In this document: positions 1 through 8,891 of the stretch, in pieces | Numbering within the stretch: position 1 is the stretch's first letter | How the letters are laid out: every line of letters begins with the position of its first letter | Assembly: GCA_034696485.1 (NCBI GenBank) | Contig: JAQIWT010000776.1 | Location: 1 to 15,215, forward strand | Direction: 5' to 3' | DNA from: Isohypsibius dastychi | Lineage: Eukaryota; Tardigrada; Eutardigrada; Parachela; Isohypsibiidae | Length of the DNA stretch: 15,215 nucleotides | Notes under the pieces: generated by a model | What the model saw: the letters and a program-made list of their open reading frames with translations, nothing else | What the model was told of the DNA's origin: nothing | Database searches by the model: none | Made by a program: the position numbers and the translations under genes

Positions 1-1318
1 AGAAGATATCGCAAGGAGGGATTTGTCGAAGCCATCAAGCTTGTGCATAAGGAATGTAGAAAATCCTGCAAAACAATCAGCAAATTTAAAAACCGTTAAA
101 ACTTGACTGACCAAACTGTGAAACTAATATCGCCGTTGAATAAAACGTGTCTTCAACTACTTACCCGCCAATATATGGTTCTCATACTCCATGCCGGTGT
201 CACAGTTGAATGCTGGGGAGCGGTTGTCACGATATCCAAGTCGGAAGCCAGACTGGCTCCAGTATTGGAGTTCTCACTTGTCAGACTGGGAACCGGGGAT
301 GGTGAAGAGGAATTCTGACGGGTTGAATTATTGACTTGACTGGCCGGTGAATATCCCACTGTTTTCAGATCTGATATTAGCTGCTGAAGTTGTGCGGATG
401 AGATTTGAACGTGAAAGTCCTTGTAGATTGCGTCCGCAAACGGGCCAGTCCGAACACGTACGGTGTACACCTATAAAATAGAGCACCAATTCCAAAAATG
501 CACAAACAAAAAAATCGAAAAATTGCAAACAGTTTCGAAACGTCAACTTATTTCATTGAGGTTTACAAACGTGATTCTCTGTGTTATCTAAATACATCAT
601 TAATGCTGGCTACTATAGGTTAATCACAAAATTGGTTTCAGAGGCCCAGTAATTCTGACATAATAAGAGCGAAGATAATCGACAGAGAAAAAATACCCGA
701 CTGACCGACAAATCATAAAATTCTCAAAATTCATAGAAACTATTAGCTGCCGAAACACCGAATGTTTTTTCCAAAGCCAAGATGTTTTTTCTTGTACGCG
801 TTATTTAATAGCTTCATTCCCATCCTATCAGATGCAGACTGAGTAAACATTCTTTTTTCATCTGGAAAACATCGTTGGCAATCAGACCTTTCCCACAGGA
901 AATGACGTCTAATAACCGGATGAGCCATGTTTCGGTATACTGAATCATACTCTTTTCTAAAGAGACTTCCCAAAAGGTGATTACGTCAATCAGATCAATG
1001 TGGCAAAAAAAGAAAGATACCGAGATGCTGATAAAATTCAGAAATATACAAATTAACGAAAAAATTCGCAGATATCAAATTTCATCAATCAAGAGTGAGA
1101 CTGCGCACCCAGGAATAACTCGGAATAATAACTGATATGTTTTCAAGACAGTTTTTTCTCACCGTAGTTTTCTTGTGTTTAATTTCATCAACAATGTCCA
1201 GCTTCAGGGGCAGCGTATCGTCGAATTTGTGCGCATGAAAAAACTGCTCCGTCGTCGGATCCTTCACTTTTCTTTCCTTTATGGCAGCTGGTGGCGGGGA
1301 ATTCATGCTGGTCGCCAT
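1..1318 (-). CDS. Partial minus-strand gene, weakly COMM-domain-like
   Basis: Three exons fit one another in phase 0. Exon 1 is 1318-1163, starting at an ATG (MATSMNSPPPAA...) and ending at donor GTGAGA. Exon 2 is 470-165, after acceptor TTTTATAG and before donor GTAAGT. Exon 3 is 65-1, after acceptor GATTGTTTTGCAG, and runs off the left edge. The joined product has a short basic N-terminus, then the stretches LPLKLDIVDEI, VYTVRVRTG and FHVQISSAQLQQLISDLKT. This pattern of beta strands followed by a Leu-rich helix resembles the COMM domain of COMMD proteins (endosomal Commander complex). A Ser/Thr/Asn-rich linker follows, then WSMRTIYW and DFLHSL. COMM domains are normally C-terminal, so the long tail is unusual and the family call is weak. 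The 692-bp first intron is long for this window and could hide another exon. That the exons are real is more certain than the family. Confidence 0.45.
471..1162 (-). other. Putative long intron of the left-edge gene
   Basis: This 692-bp stretch separates two in-phase exons of the left minus-strand gene. It is AT-rich. An open minus-strand frame of 76 codons (973-743, ending CFGS-stop) lies inside it, but I found no splice donor in that frame and no phase-compatible way to join it to the flanking exons. I therefore treat the stretch as intronic and see nothing else in it. Confidence 0.35.
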
Positions 1319-2599
1319 TTTCTGTTACTTCTGAATCCAGATTCCAGAATTTCCAAATTCTTCACTATGATGTTTAGCTGGTCCAAATCCAATAAGGTGG
1401 AGGTTCTTTCATTCTCACCCGAGCTTCCAATCCAAATAAGGTGGATATTCAGTAGTAACGAAGAGGAAAGATGGAGAAACGAGCGAGCATGGCGGAAATG
1501 GAAGAAAGACGGTGATTGATGACTCAGCCTGAGACGGATGGGTACGTTGAACCATAAAACAAATAAACCATGTCTACATGTGTTTGTGACAAAATTATAC
1601 GAGGTGAGACAAGTCGCTTGAGGCGGGTTATGAACGAAGAAAGATGAGGATGAGGTAAGATGAACGAAATTGAAAATTATTTATATTCGAAAATCCAATG
1701 CGAGTGCGAGACAGTTGATTGCGCAGGAGTGTTACTTGATTGATAGCTTTAGTATGACTGCTTCGTAGTTCGACAATGGACCACAGGATTCAAACCGCGA
1801 CAGCCTCGTTTCGGTACAGATTACCGAACAAGCTATTTTACGGAAGTGCCCAGATATCCAGCTAAGTTATGCCATTCAAAAATGCATCATGTCACATGCA
1901 AATATTATCTAAGCAAAATGAAACTGAAATAGATTGGAAGGAGCCAAACCATTTGATGATATTTGCATTGGCGAGGTTGGCATAAAATAAAAATACGTGT
2001 TCGGCAAAAAAGAATCGGTCAAGGTCAACTGATAAATTGAACGTTATTTGTTCACGTTTTCGCATTCACGTTTTTCTCTGAAAGAGACTGCATTTTTATA
2101 AAACCATGTTTATCCACAAGACGTATGTTCTTCCTTATGCCACGGAAGCATCTGATCGACGGCACAACCGACCGGAAAACTTTTCTCAGTAAATTTTATT
2201 TTTGATCCCCTTTTCGCGAAATGTTATTCAAAACACGACGTGGGATGTAAATGTCGAATTTAATGTGGGTAAACAAAGAAAACTGTCAATTGGCCAGCTC
2301 GGTGTTTTAGAAGGGTCACCTTCTTGTTGACGCCCACCATGTGCGATTGGAGGATGATCAGTACAAACGAGCCAAGGGGCGCCAGGGGTGCAGACAGGCG
2401 TTGGCTCGGCGGTGTGCTCATTTCAAGTTTGGACTCGCAGAGCTAGTTGTTCACACTTCATTTTCTCACCTTCACACTTTCGAGGCGAGGCGTTTAATTT
2501 ATTCGCGTTTTTCCCGCAAAGAATTCCGTCATTTCTCGTCCAGTTCTGATTTGTCGGAAATTCTCCATAACGTTTTACTTTGTTCTTCAACAAGTCGCC
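1319..2599. other. Intergenic, head-to-head promoter region
   Basis: This stretch separates the start codons of the left minus-strand gene and the plus-strand DAZ-like gene, so it should hold both promoters and 5' UTRs. Open frames here have no coding character and no matching splice signals. A CArG-like pair lies at 1389-1441. A TATAAA string occurs at 2097-2102, too far from the DAZ-like start to be assigned without transcript data. No RNA gene or mobile element was recognised. Confidence 0.5.
1432..1441. promoter_or_regulatory. CArG-box-like site
   Basis: CCAAATAAGG matches CC(A/T)6GG, the binding consensus of SRF/MADS-box transcription factors. It lies about 115 bp upstream of the presumed ATG (1318) of the left minus-strand gene. 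A shortened relative, CCAATAAGG, lies at 1389-1397 within a direct repeat. The match is seen directly; its function is inferred. Confidence 0.3.
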
Positions 2600-5025
2600 A
2601 TGCCCAGCGCTATCTGTGGATCTCCCATGGCTCATCATCGAGATATGGGCACTTCCGGGTCTAGTTTCGACGACTTCTGCTCCAACAGCTCCTCTCGCAT
2701 CCACAATGGCGGCAGGACCTTCGTTTCCAAAAAGCGCGAAGAGAGTGGAGATTCACGAGTTATCCACAGTCGCATTTTCGTCGGTGGACTGAATGAAACG
2801 GTGAGTTTGACCTCTCTGGTTTTAATTTTCTGCTCAGCGTTTTCCGATATCGAACCCTGGGTACATAACGACAACTGCAGCAGATTTTGTTGTGAAGAAA
2901 GCTGTCTGGGACCTTTCCCGGAACAAGCACTTTTGGCGACCTTTAACAGAAGCTCTCGGAGCTCTCGAGTAGTGTCGTCACTGGAACGTCGAAACTTTCC
3001 TTCTGAATTTTTCAGTTTCTGGCTTGAATGAACACGAAATTTGCTTGGCCCTGAAGAATTGAAAGCCTGTTTCAAGTTTCAACAAATCGCGGAATTTTCA
3101 GTGCATTTCTTGTTTTGTCTGTCTACCTGGTTCTCGAAACTTTTCCGAAACTTTTTTGTTCATTTATTTGGTGATGAACTTGAATGAATGTAGAAAACCG
3201 ACTTGAGCTAGTGTGAAACAATTGAGACATTCTGGAGGCCTGGCCAATTTCAGTGACCTTGGGGTTTTCCCTGTGATCGTGTCCTTTTTCTTTGCAGATT
3301 GACGAAAACGATGTGCGCAAACTATTTGGCCAGTTCGGTGAAATCAAGGAAGTTCAGCTGAAGGATCGTGGTGCCAAAGCTGACGAAACTCGGCGAGGGT
3401 AACAAGAGCAGCACTTCCGGTTCTATGTTTCCACTAATTGTTACTTCTGAATCGTAGTCATGGATTTGTGACCTATACGAAGCCTCACATGGCGGCCACG
3501 GCGATTCGAGAGGTTAGTTTCCATTTGACCTTTTTTATTCTAGACAGTTGAATGAACTCTTGCTTCAGGGACGTGGCGAGGTTTTGGAAATTCGCGGTAT
3601 CAAGTTGAACGTTTGTCAAGCAGTTCGACGTCAACATAAGGCCGACTTCCGTACCAACGGTATGCTCCCACTTTTTCAGCAGGAACTTCTGTCATCATCT
3701 GTTATCTTGCAGATTTATCCAAGCCGGCAGTGTTGGATGGAGTCATGAACAGTCATCCCATTTCCGGTCAACAGAGTATTCTACCGATGCCATTCTATTC
3801 TCCGGAAATGTCTCCATATTATCTGCAACAGCTCGCTTACCAGCAATGGGTAATTTGTCAGCGATTTAAAGATGACATTAGTTTTTTTTTAAAATACTGT
3901 AGATTCGGTTTTCAACTTGGGTTCTTGTTTGATCGACAAAAACCAATGTGCCAAATTGAAAGCTCTCAACGTGGTATAATTGTTTCTCCTTTATCTTACA
4001 AACTTGGACCCGAATCACAGAAATGACTTGGTTTTTTTACGATATGAATCTTTGATATTTTTTGTTGAAGCTATGCTTGTTTTGACTTTGTAGATGATGA
4101 ATTCGGTTTATTCTTGTGGACAAGGTTGGCCTGCGTATCCGCCCATGTATCCTCCAATGGTCCCTCAGCCTTCTCTGGTGAGTCAGCGTGAGAACAACGC
4201 TAGACGTAATGTTTGCTGTTGTTCCTTGGTCTAGACAGGTTTTTTTAATAATTCTTCATGATAACGACTTCAGACTAATCAAGACCTCTTTTTCCTTTGT
4301 TGACGATGATATTGACCTGAGTTTGGGTTTCTATCTTCAGTGTTGTGAAAATAATCGTTTTGATAAGAGCAAGGCCCATCCGCATGGACATACAGATCAG
4401 TCGATATGTGCAAGTATTTCCTGACAATAATTTTTGCTAACTTTAAAAATCTCAGACTTGTCATTATTCAATCGAATATTATTAAGTTTTTGCGGCCGAT
4501 TACGTGTGACGTATCGATTTTGTCTCTTCAGGTTGACAGTCGTTCAGTCTCTCCGGTTGGCAGCGAAGACTCGAGCTGCCGTAGCGGATGCGGGTGCCAC
4601 AAAATGGCGAATCCTCCTCCGCTTGCCGATTGGATGAACAAGGGCCATGCTTCGATGGATAATATGGTAAGATCATTTGTGTGCATTTGCAGGCGTTTTA
4701 GACATCTCATTTTCTTCAATTTGATTTTTCGTTCTTTGCTTACCGGATTTTTTCTGTTGTCGCACATGTTCACTGAACTCCCCGCTGAATTTAATTTTTC
4801 GCGCTTGAATAATGATTGTTTTTTTAGTACATGGACCAGAAGTTTGGGGGTGTTGACATGTGGAGTCGAAATATGGATGGAATGGGAAGCGACTCGAACA
4901 AGATCACGTCTCCAAATGGGAAACGAAATTTGGGAATGGGTGCTAATATGCGAATGTCATCGGCTACTCGATTACCCGTCCCATTTGGCGATCGTCACCC
5001 AATTAGCCCAAAGAGCAACAAGTGA
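2600..5025 (+). CDS. DAZ/Boule-like RRM RNA-binding protein
   Basis: Eight exons: 2600-2800, 3298-3398, 3458-3512, 3569-3659, 3713-3849, 4094-4177, 4532-4666 and 4828-5025 (stop TGA), giving 333 aa. The ATG has a good context (GTCGCCATGC). A single RRM spans about residues 57-142: RNP2 is IFVGGL (59-64) and RNP1 is GHGFVTYT (101-108), formed across the exon 2/3 junction. The RRM ends in KLNVCQAVRRQ, close to the KLN...A.RKQ ending typical of DAZ, DAZL and Boule. A Pro/Tyr/Gln-rich segment follows (SPYYLQQLAYQQW, then YPPMYPPMVPQPSL) that recalls the DAZ-repeat region without a clear repeat. Next come a Ser/Cys-rich stretch (SSCRSGCGCHKM) and a Met/Asn-rich tail. DAZ family proteins bind germline mRNA 3' UTRs and activate translation; that role is inferred here. 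The RRM is divergent, with an extended loop (KDRGAKADETRR), so another single-RRM family is possible but less likely. Confidence 0.83.
2801..3297 (+). other. Intron 1 of the DAZ-like gene
   Basis: This 497-bp phase-0 intron starts GTGAGT, ends CTTTTTCTTTGCAG and splits the RRM just after RNP2. The exon 1 frame stays open to 3031, but its translation leaves the RRM pattern immediately after the donor, so this is read-through. I see no embedded gene. Confidence 0.8.
4178..4531 (+). other. Intron 6 of the DAZ-like gene
   Basis: This 354-bp phase-0 intron starts GTGAGT and ends GTCTCTTCAG. The exon 7 frame is open upstream to 4406, but that upstream part is AT-rich and lacks the Pro/Ser/Met-rich style of the protein. 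No embedded feature was recognised. Confidence 0.75.
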
Positions 5026-5377
5026 AGTGTGAATGAACCGGTTGTCGAGTGATGTACAGTACATTTCGCCCTCGACCCGTAACACTTCCCTGACGTCGGT
5101 GTTTTTAGAAAAGACAGTTTAAAATATATTTTTTTGATATACCTACAAACATTCCTGGTCGAGCGTTTTTTATGGAATTTGACTTTTGAGAAGAATGGAC
5201 TTTGCAGATGATGACAGATGATTTTGGCTAATTTTCTCTTCGGCGCACTTTCTGCGGGTTTTTTTATTCACTTCGAACGAGTTGAGCGTGATTTTACCTG
5301 CGGAGTTTTTTCTATTTGAGATTGGTGGAACATGTATTTGTGTCTGCTCTGAACGAAGCGAGCGCATTCCCAGTCCA

Positions 5378-5383
5378 AATAAA
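5378..5383 (+). terminator. Candidate poly(A) signal, DAZ-like gene
   Basis: AATAAA lies about 350 nt after the stop codon and is followed by a T-rich stretch (GGTTTTTTTACG), as expected of a cleavage/polyadenylation site. Confidence 0.5.
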
Positions 5384-5604
5384 GATCCTGGTTTTTTTAC
5401 GACTGTTGAAACATCGTTTTTGTTTCTTCACGATATTTGTTGCATTCGGAATTAATAATAATGAGGTATTAAGTTGCAACATCTGCCCAGGTTTGAATGA
5501 CATCAACAACCGGAAACTAACAGAGAAATGTGATGATTATGACGTCTTCAGATAAGCAAATTTCTGTCACCGCTCAGAACCAAACTGAATTCAAGCAGAG
5601 ATCT

Positions 5605-5610
5605 TTTATT
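5605..5610 (-). terminator. Candidate poly(A) signal, Kelch gene
   Basis: TTTATT on the plus strand reads AATAAA on the minus strand, about 195 nt after the Kelch stop codon at 5805-5807. It is the nearest canonical signal downstream of that gene. Confidence 0.45.
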
Positions 5611-5804
5611 CAGTCTTTCGGAACCAATCATCGAAAACCGGCTGTTACAACACCATTCAGCATCGAACGCAAAAAAACTACCAGTGGGGAAGAAAACTTT
5701 GGTCGAGGAGAAGTATCACGGGTAAAAATGACCACAGAATAAAATCGCAATAAAACGGAAAAAATCATCCAGAAAAATGGAAATCTAGGTTATCGATTCT
5801 ATCG

Positions 5805-8509
5805 TTAACCGGAAGTCATAGCTTCGTCGGGGGGAGGCTGGTTGAAGAAAGATGGGAGGACGCGTGCGACAGCGAAGACAGTCTTCTCTCTGCTTGCCGG
5901 CATCGTCGACCACAAGTGGTTTACATCCTTTATCCAGACATTCTTTTCCGGATCGTACGTTTCATGGAAATTGTCGGCAATATTGGAAACCCCGCCGATT
6001 AGCATCAGACTGCCATTTAGAGAGATGATGCTTGGCGAATGACGCGGACCCGAATACGTCGCTGGAACCAGACAAGATATCGTTGAATTTAACGTACAAC
6101 AAAAGAAAAATACGAAAAAACGATACCCAACCCCGAGCGCCCAATATGAAAAGAACTAGATACCGTAGATTACACATGTACTATATTGAAGCAGCGAAGT
6201 CGAACATCACAAGAAAATTCATGAAACAACAAATGACGAAAACGCTGAAGTAATAATAAATTTGAGGAAACAAAAACTTACTCCGGAACCAATAAAACAC
6301 TGACATGCTTTTTCGAGGAAGTCTTTCAAGAACGAAATTACAACAAAAGTAATCATGTCAAAATAGAATATTGTACTGAAATCCGCACCAAATTAACGAT
6401 CTTACCACAGAATTTCCAGGTTTTCTCTCGCGGATTATACTGATCCAATCCAACGGTAAAAGATGGCAAGGTAGCAACGCGACGAGCTTGAAGTGATCCC
6501 TGTCTCACCCCTAAAACCAGTCGAATCAGACACAAATCAAAATAGTCCACTTCTGAGAAATCCCGGACATTGAAAACAGCCAAGTTCTTTAGGTAGAAGT
6601 AATCCAAGGTTTTGAAGACAGAAAAGCCAGTAAACAATCGATTAGATGAAATTTACCTGTCAAATATATATTCCCATCCGGTCCAACGCATGCACTTCTT
6701 TTGGTTCCATGTGAAGGAAGCGGCAACACGGCTGACCAGATTCTCCTTGATGTATTCAGGATACAATAACCTTGCGCCCAGAAAACATAGACATCCAATC
6801 CGTGTGATATCAGAGTGACATCGTTCAGGAAAATCTGCTCCAAGCCCGGCATCAAAGGCACATCTACTTTCTGACCGGATGTGATATCCAAGCAGATGAA
6901 CTCCTTCTGTGCGGTTGAATTGAAAGGGCTTTGGAAGACGAAGAGGAAACCGTTGCAAAACACAACTCCACCTGCAAATATAATAAATCAATCAGAAAGC
7001 TGGAAAACTCATTCTGCCAGAAAAGCAAGTCTTGGCAGATCAATATCGTTTTTGATGAGCATCCCATTGGTTCCTCAAATGTTGGATATCCGAAATAAAT
7101 TCCAAACAGCGAAAATATTCCGAAAAAGCAAGAAAAATCTATCTATTGAATCAAAAAGCCGTTCAAAAGAGATTCGGAAAAAAAGACGTCAGAAGACGCT
7201 GTAATAGAAAGTCGATGTCTTACGGCAGCTAGATTTGTTGATCAGATCGAGATTGACTATCGCCACACTTGGAACAGGAGCAGCTGGGTTGAACATGAAG
7301 GGTTGAGTATCCCCAAATAAGATGCGATTATCGGAGCAAGTGACAGCCCAGTCAACACTTCCATGTAAATCGATGCCCACGAATCGGCTACCGGAAATGC
7401 TCGAATTAGCGCCCTGAACTACCAAGCGTCCAGAACTGAATGAGGGATAAAAAACAGCCTCCATAGTTCCTGAAAAGAAAATCACGTAGCAGTTAGAAAT
7501 TTCTGCGAAAAATTCAATCTGGTCCGTATGAAACTTACGACCGGTGAAGGCATGTGGATGGATTTCCAGTATCTCATCTTTTGACGTTGCCTTAATTTCC
7601 GAAATGATTTCTCGCACTATGGCCGGACGAAATTTCAGGTTCAAGTCGAGCTTTTCATGATTTAGAAGTCCAATCCGTAAATGCGGGAAAATCTCCTCGA
7701 ATCCAGATGATCTTTCCAACGGATCAATGGCAACCCATACAGAGACTGCATCGAAGACTTTGTTCTCATCGATGACAAATAAAGATTCATCCGATAAAAG
7801 TTTAATCCACTGTAATGAAAAAAAACTCTAAATAATAATACACAACACTAAGTGACTTCCGGCCGCACCTCAATCGTCGAGAACTGTCCTAAAGAATCAG
7901 GAAAAAAGTCGATGACTTTCTCCAAATTGCCAAGTAGATAGGAATTCGCATGTTTGTAAAGTTGTTGGTCAGCATGGAGGTCTGGGAAAGTGAACAGCCA
8001 AATGAGAGTCGGAATATCCAGACGATTGCGAAGGTAACGACAAAGTAACTTTCGAATGTGTTCCATCTCTAGATAACTCGCAGCTTCAATGGCATCAAAA
8101 ATGGAACAAGTAGTGAAATCGATTGTTCCACCGTAGCACATGTCTAAAACTCTGGAAAAAGACAAGCATGAAATTTATGGCATTCTGTAATCGGAAAGAC
8201 GTACGTTCGGAATGCTTCGAGCTCAATTTCATCCAAATGAGCAACCAGCTGTCCACCAGGTGCAGTAGATCCGTTCCATCTGGCGAAAAATGATCGGAAA
8301 TATGGACTTGCAGCCACAAGGATGAATTTATGGCAGGGTATAGAATCTCGGCGACCTTTCCCAAAAACCAAAACATCGCAATGAACTCCAGACTTCCAGT
8401 CCGATCGTAGCGTACCCATCAACACCGATGGATCGCCATGAGGTTCAACTGGGACATCATTCAAAACATGCGTAGGAAGAGCGTTCAATTCAGCCTGAAA
8501 GATATCCAT
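5805..8509 (-). CDS. BTB-BACK-Kelch (KLHL-type) protein
   Basis: Eight exons in transcript order: 8509-8205, 8151-7869, 7809-7539, 7469-7224, 6971-6657, 6510-6406, 6299-6282 and 6061-5805 (stop TAA). Their phases agree and give about 599 aa, a usual KLHL length. The BTB domain (about 35-145) has CDVLVFGKG, the conserved IPCHKFILVAASPYFRSFF and, across the first junction, VLDMCYGGTIDF. The BACK domain (about 150-265) has LFTFPDLHADQQLYKHANSYL, then WIKLL and VFDAVSVWV. Kelch blades fill the rest and are degenerate. The clearest are YNPREKTWKF, SLMLIGGV and ETYDPEKNVWIKD; few glycine pairs remain. KLHL proteins usually bind Cullin-3 through BTB/BACK and recruit substrates for ubiquitination through Kelch; that role is inferred. 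The start at 8509 is preferred, but an in-frame ATG at 8590 would add 27 residues with a hydrophobic run (LYFVLCILILL). The 18-nt seventh exon is uncertain. Confidence 0.87.
6282..6299 (-). other. Possible 18-nt micro-exon in the Kelch gene
   Basis: The minus strand reads CATGTCAG, then 18 nt coding VFYWFR, then GTAAGT. Both flanks are good splice sites and the length is a multiple of three in phase 1. The protein therefore stays in frame whether it is included (KFCGVFYWFRTTYSG) or skipped (KFCATYSG). It could be constitutive, alternative or chance. Confidence 0.4.
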
Positions 8510-8891
8510 TTTAAAAGGCAGTAAAATCAAAATACAGAGTACAAAATACAACTCTGTACAACTTCTGAATCTGATGCTTAGTTCGTTCAATCAATAATCT
8601 TCTTGACTAGTTGGGGTCAGCCCCTACCTTCGGCAAGGTTTCTGGGGGTTGAATTACAACAACTTCCCCCCTTATGCTGAACCAGTACAGTGGTCTCATT
8701 GTAGTTTTGTGGTCTCCGATGTCGCCAGAAAAAGCCTCGAACAGCCCGCTTCGCTTTTCCACTCGGTCTTTTCTTCTTTTTATTCGACGAGGAAAATCGT
8801 TGAAGTGAAAATCTTCAACGTGATCATCGTTGCTTTTAGTTTTTCTCTGCTGACGTTCTTTATCCCCGTGTGGTCCGAGACCTGATTGATC
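8510..8891. promoter_or_regulatory. Bidirectional promoter region, Kelch and pseudo-helicase genes
   Basis: The Kelch gene (minus, ATG 8509) and the helicase-like gene (plus, ATG 8892) start head-to-head only 382 bp apart, so this interval should hold both promoters and 5' UTRs. Open frames exist on both strands (8924-8607 minus, 8649-8885 plus) but resemble no protein and lack partner exons. A GC-rich inverted repeat sits at 8621-8647. No TATA box was recognised. Confidence 0.5.
8621..8647. repeat. Short GC-rich inverted repeat
   Basis: CCCC at 8621-8624 pairs with GGGG at 8644-8647. Inside, ACCTT (8626-8630) and AAGGT (8635-8639) flank the loop CGGC. It could fold in DNA or in the 5' leader of the Kelch transcript if transcription starts upstream of it. 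Confidence 0.4.

Larger units (their letters stand above)
5026..5804. other. Convergent 3' region between the DAZ-like and Kelch genes
   Basis: The two genes run tail-to-tail into this 779-bp stretch. It should hold both 3' UTRs. It is AT-rich with T-runs and has no credible coding frame. One candidate poly(A) signal faces each way (5378-5383 plus, 5605-5610 minus), leaving about 220 bp between the two transcript ends. Confidence 0.6.

Noticed and set aside
743-973. Minus-strand 76-codon frame ending KNIRCFGS-stop
   Set aside because: It has no phase-compatible splice sites joining it to the flanking exons, no recognisable domain and low GC. It is treated as chance within an intron.
1175-1519. 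Plus-strand 114-codon frame
   Set aside because: It overlaps, on the opposite strand, the exon that has a good start and donor. The translation is low-complexity Trp/Arg/Phe with no domain.
2635-3075. Minus-strand 146-codon frame opposite DAZ-like exon 1 and intron 1
   Set aside because: It is antisense to a well-supported exon and has Ser/Lys-rich low-information content. It is a shadow frame.
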